A stretch of DNA of 64,000 nt from Paenibacillus silviterrae (lineage in GTDB: Bacteria > Bacillota > Bacilli > Paenibacillales > NBRC-103111): positions 1 to 64,000 of the forward strand of contig NZ_JASKUT010000002.1 in the NCBI RefSeq assembly GCF_030167925.1. The letters run 5' to 3'. Within the stretch, counting starts at the first letter, position 1, and the number at the start of each line of letters is the position of its first letter. The notes under the pieces were generated by a model, which did no database searches, was not told the DNA's origin, and worked only from the letters and a program-made list of their open reading frames with translations. A program made the translations under genes and the position numbers. Below, one piece after another: positions 62,558-64,000 of this stretch.

Positions 62558-64000
62558 AACGAACCAGGCTGATCTCCGGGATCATGGCAGTGGTAATGCT
62601 TCTCACGATGATGATACCATCGATCGGCGGCAGGGAGGTCGCTGCGGAAACGATTCAAGCAGTCCCGCAACTGATGCTGAAGGAGCTGGGCTGGTCGCCG
62701 ACCAGCCCGGCCGTCGGCTCTGAGGTGACCTTCTACGCCGATGTAGAGAATCAAGGAACAGCAGCGTATGGGGATGCGCTTGGAGTGAGCTTCGCTGTGG
62801 ACGGAGCAACGGTCAGCGAGGCGGTTTATGCCGGGACCTTGGGTCCTCAGCAGACGATCCGATTGACCGGCACCCGCAAGTGGACGGCCCAGCCGAACGA
62901 GCATAACATCTCGGTACAGCTTGCAGGCGGGAACGCCCGGCTTCAGCGGCTGATGGTCATGCCGGCGGCTGAGCTGGCCCGGGGCAAGCCGGTTGCTTAC
63001 AGCTCCCAGAAAAGCAATCGGCCGGCAAGCAGCATCACGGACGGCGATATCGAAACGCAATGGGAATCGTCTGCCGTTCCAGCGAGCGTCACCGTCGATC
63101 TTGGTGCGGCGTACGGCGTGAACAAGGTGGTCATGAGCACGGGATTGAGCTGGAGTGCACGTACGCAGACACTGTCGGTGGAGGGAAGTCTCGACGGGAG
63201 CGTGTTTACAACCCTTGCAACACCCAAGGACTACAAGTTCCAAGCTTCTCCGGGTCATCGTCACGAAGTAAGCTTCACGACTGCTAACGTTCGGTATGTG
63301 AGAATTGTCGGGACGAAAAACACCAATGCGGCCAACGGAATCCAATTGACGCAGCTGGAGGTGTATGAGGATCCGGCCTACAAGCCGCCCGGCGGCGGGA
63401 AACCCGAGCTCGCGGTAAGCGGGCTAACCTGGGGGCCGCTAAACGCGTTTGCGGGCGATGCTATCGTCTTTATAGCCGAGTTGGAGAATCGGGGGGACGC
63501 CGATTTCGAAGGATCGCCGGAAGTGCATTTCCAAATCGGCGGGAATACAGTGACCGGTACCGCTGCCGGGTCGAGCATCCCGCGGGGATGGAAGACGACG
63601 GTTACCTCTCAGCCGTGGACGGCGCCTTCGGACGGGACCCAGACGGTTTCCGTCCAAGCGGCTACTTACGGCGCGAATGTTGCAACATACAACGTGCGCA
63701 TACATGACGCGGCTTTGCGGTTGCCGCCGGAATGGACGTACTCGCAGATTGGCAACCATTCGCTGATCGGTTCGGCTCTGTACAATAACGGCAAGTTTAC
63801 GCTCGAAAGCGCAGGTGCCGATTTGACAGGAAGTGCTGATGAGGCCGTCTTTGTGCATCGGAACCAGAGCGGGGATATTGCCCTGGAAGCAAGGCTTGGC
63901 GTTCTATCGGCAACGGATAATGGAGCGGGAGCCGGGATTATGTTCCGCGAGGGGCTGGCGGCGAATGACGACTTCATTTCGCTGCGTCTGCTGAAGAACA
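62554..64000 (+). CDS. Secreted CARDB/CBM32-type protein, N-terminal part
   Basis: At least 482 residues, running off the window. GGGAGGG lies upstream and the ATG overlaps the preceding stop (ATGA), so the two genes are translationally coupled. A signal peptide (1-31) is followed by a CARDB-like module (about 40-130; ELGWSPTSPAVGSEVTFYAD), an F5/8 type C (CBM32) module (about 140-278; VTVDLGAAYGVNKVVMSTGL, RYVRIVGTKNTNAANGIQLT), a second CARDB-like module (about 288-385) and the start of a DUF1349/LamG-like module. Whether a catalytic domain follows cannot be seen. It likely works with the GH-A enzyme. Confidence 0.8.
   Translation, partial: MKRTRLISGIMAVVMLLTMMIPSIGGREVAAETIQAVPQLMLKELGWSPTSPAVGSEVTFYADVENQGTAAYGDALGVSFAVDGATVSEAVYAGTLGPQQTIRLTGTRKWTAQPNEHNISVQLAGGNARLQRLMVMPAAELARGKPVAYSSQKSNRPASSITDGDIETQWESSAVPASVTVDLGAAYGVNKVVMSTGLSWSARTQTLSVEGSLDGSVFTTLATPKDYKFQASPGHRHEVSFTTANVRYVRIVGTKNTNAANGIQLTQLEVYEDPAYKPPGGGKPELAVSGLTWGPLNAFAGDAIVFIAELENRGDADFEGSPEVHFQIGGNTVTGTAAGSSIPRGWKTTVTSQPWTAPSDGTQTVSVQAATYGANVATYNVRIHDAALRLPPEWTYSQIGNHSLIGSALYNNGKFTLESAGADLTGSADEAVFVHRNQSGDIALEARLGVLSATDNGAGAGIMFREGLAANDDFISLRLLKN

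Overview
The window looks like chromosomal DNA of a spore-forming Gram-positive bacterium of the Paenibacillus/Cohnella type. The reasons are strong AGGAGG-like ribosome sites, several S-layer homology (SLH) surface proteins, two YesM/YesN-type two-component systems next to sugar ABC transporters, sporulation-associated families (CBO0543, DUF3231), and very large modular secreted glycoside hydrolases. No rRNA, tRNA or CRISPR array was seen.

Layout. 1-16.75 kb is ordinary backbone: two SLH proteins, small membrane and cold-shock proteins, a methyltransferase, a heterodimeric ABC exporter, an AAA ATPase, two GNAT acetyltransferases, an APH-type kinase, a Nudix hydrolase, a flavodoxin-less CysJ-like reductase, a broken GH78-like gene and a GH43-like enzyme. 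16.79-55.79 kb behaves like a mosaic genomic island bounded by Tn7-like transposon ends. A right end with four tandem 20-bp TnsB-type sites lies at 16.79 kb with a tnsA stub just inside. A left end with three spaced sites lies at 40.90-41.05 kb, and a second, shorter left end at 55.75-55.79 kb. No intact transposition gene was found. Gene fragments (oligogalacturonate lyase, AraC, HIT, GH2, a secreted protein) sit at or near the seams.

Inside the island, 17.8-26.8 kb holds an AraC regulator, a sensor kinase and response regulator, an amidohydrolase, a stand-alone Rieske protein and a sugar-type ABC importer. 27.2-37.2 kb holds an orphan solute-binding lipoprotein, a 1287-residue secreted GH43 protein with repeat modules, an FAD-dependent oxidoreductase, two more amidohydrolases and a second Rieske protein. 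The repeated amidohydrolase/Rieske pairing is the most unusual metabolic signal. 38.1-40.6 kb is AT-rich, with two CBO0543 genes (one frameshifted) and a DUF3231 gene. 41.9-55.2 kb is a coherent arabinan/rhamnogalacturonan-type locus: a cell-wall-anchored GH43, two permeases, a solute-binding lipoprotein, a GH105 unsaturated-uronyl hydrolase and a YesM/YesN pair. A 75-bp near-duplicate regulatory element precedes both the GH43 gene and the permease operon.

56.1-64.0 kb encodes a 2140-residue secreted GH-A-clan enzyme with cohesin-like and dockerin-like modules, translationally coupled to a second secreted multi-domain protein that runs off the window. Working model: surface and secreted enzymes cut plant cell-wall polysaccharide, the fragments are imported by the ABC systems, and cytoplasmic GH105, GH43 and amidohydrolase/Rieske enzymes process them. 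Control is by YesMN and AraC regulators, probably with catabolite repression through cre-like boxes.
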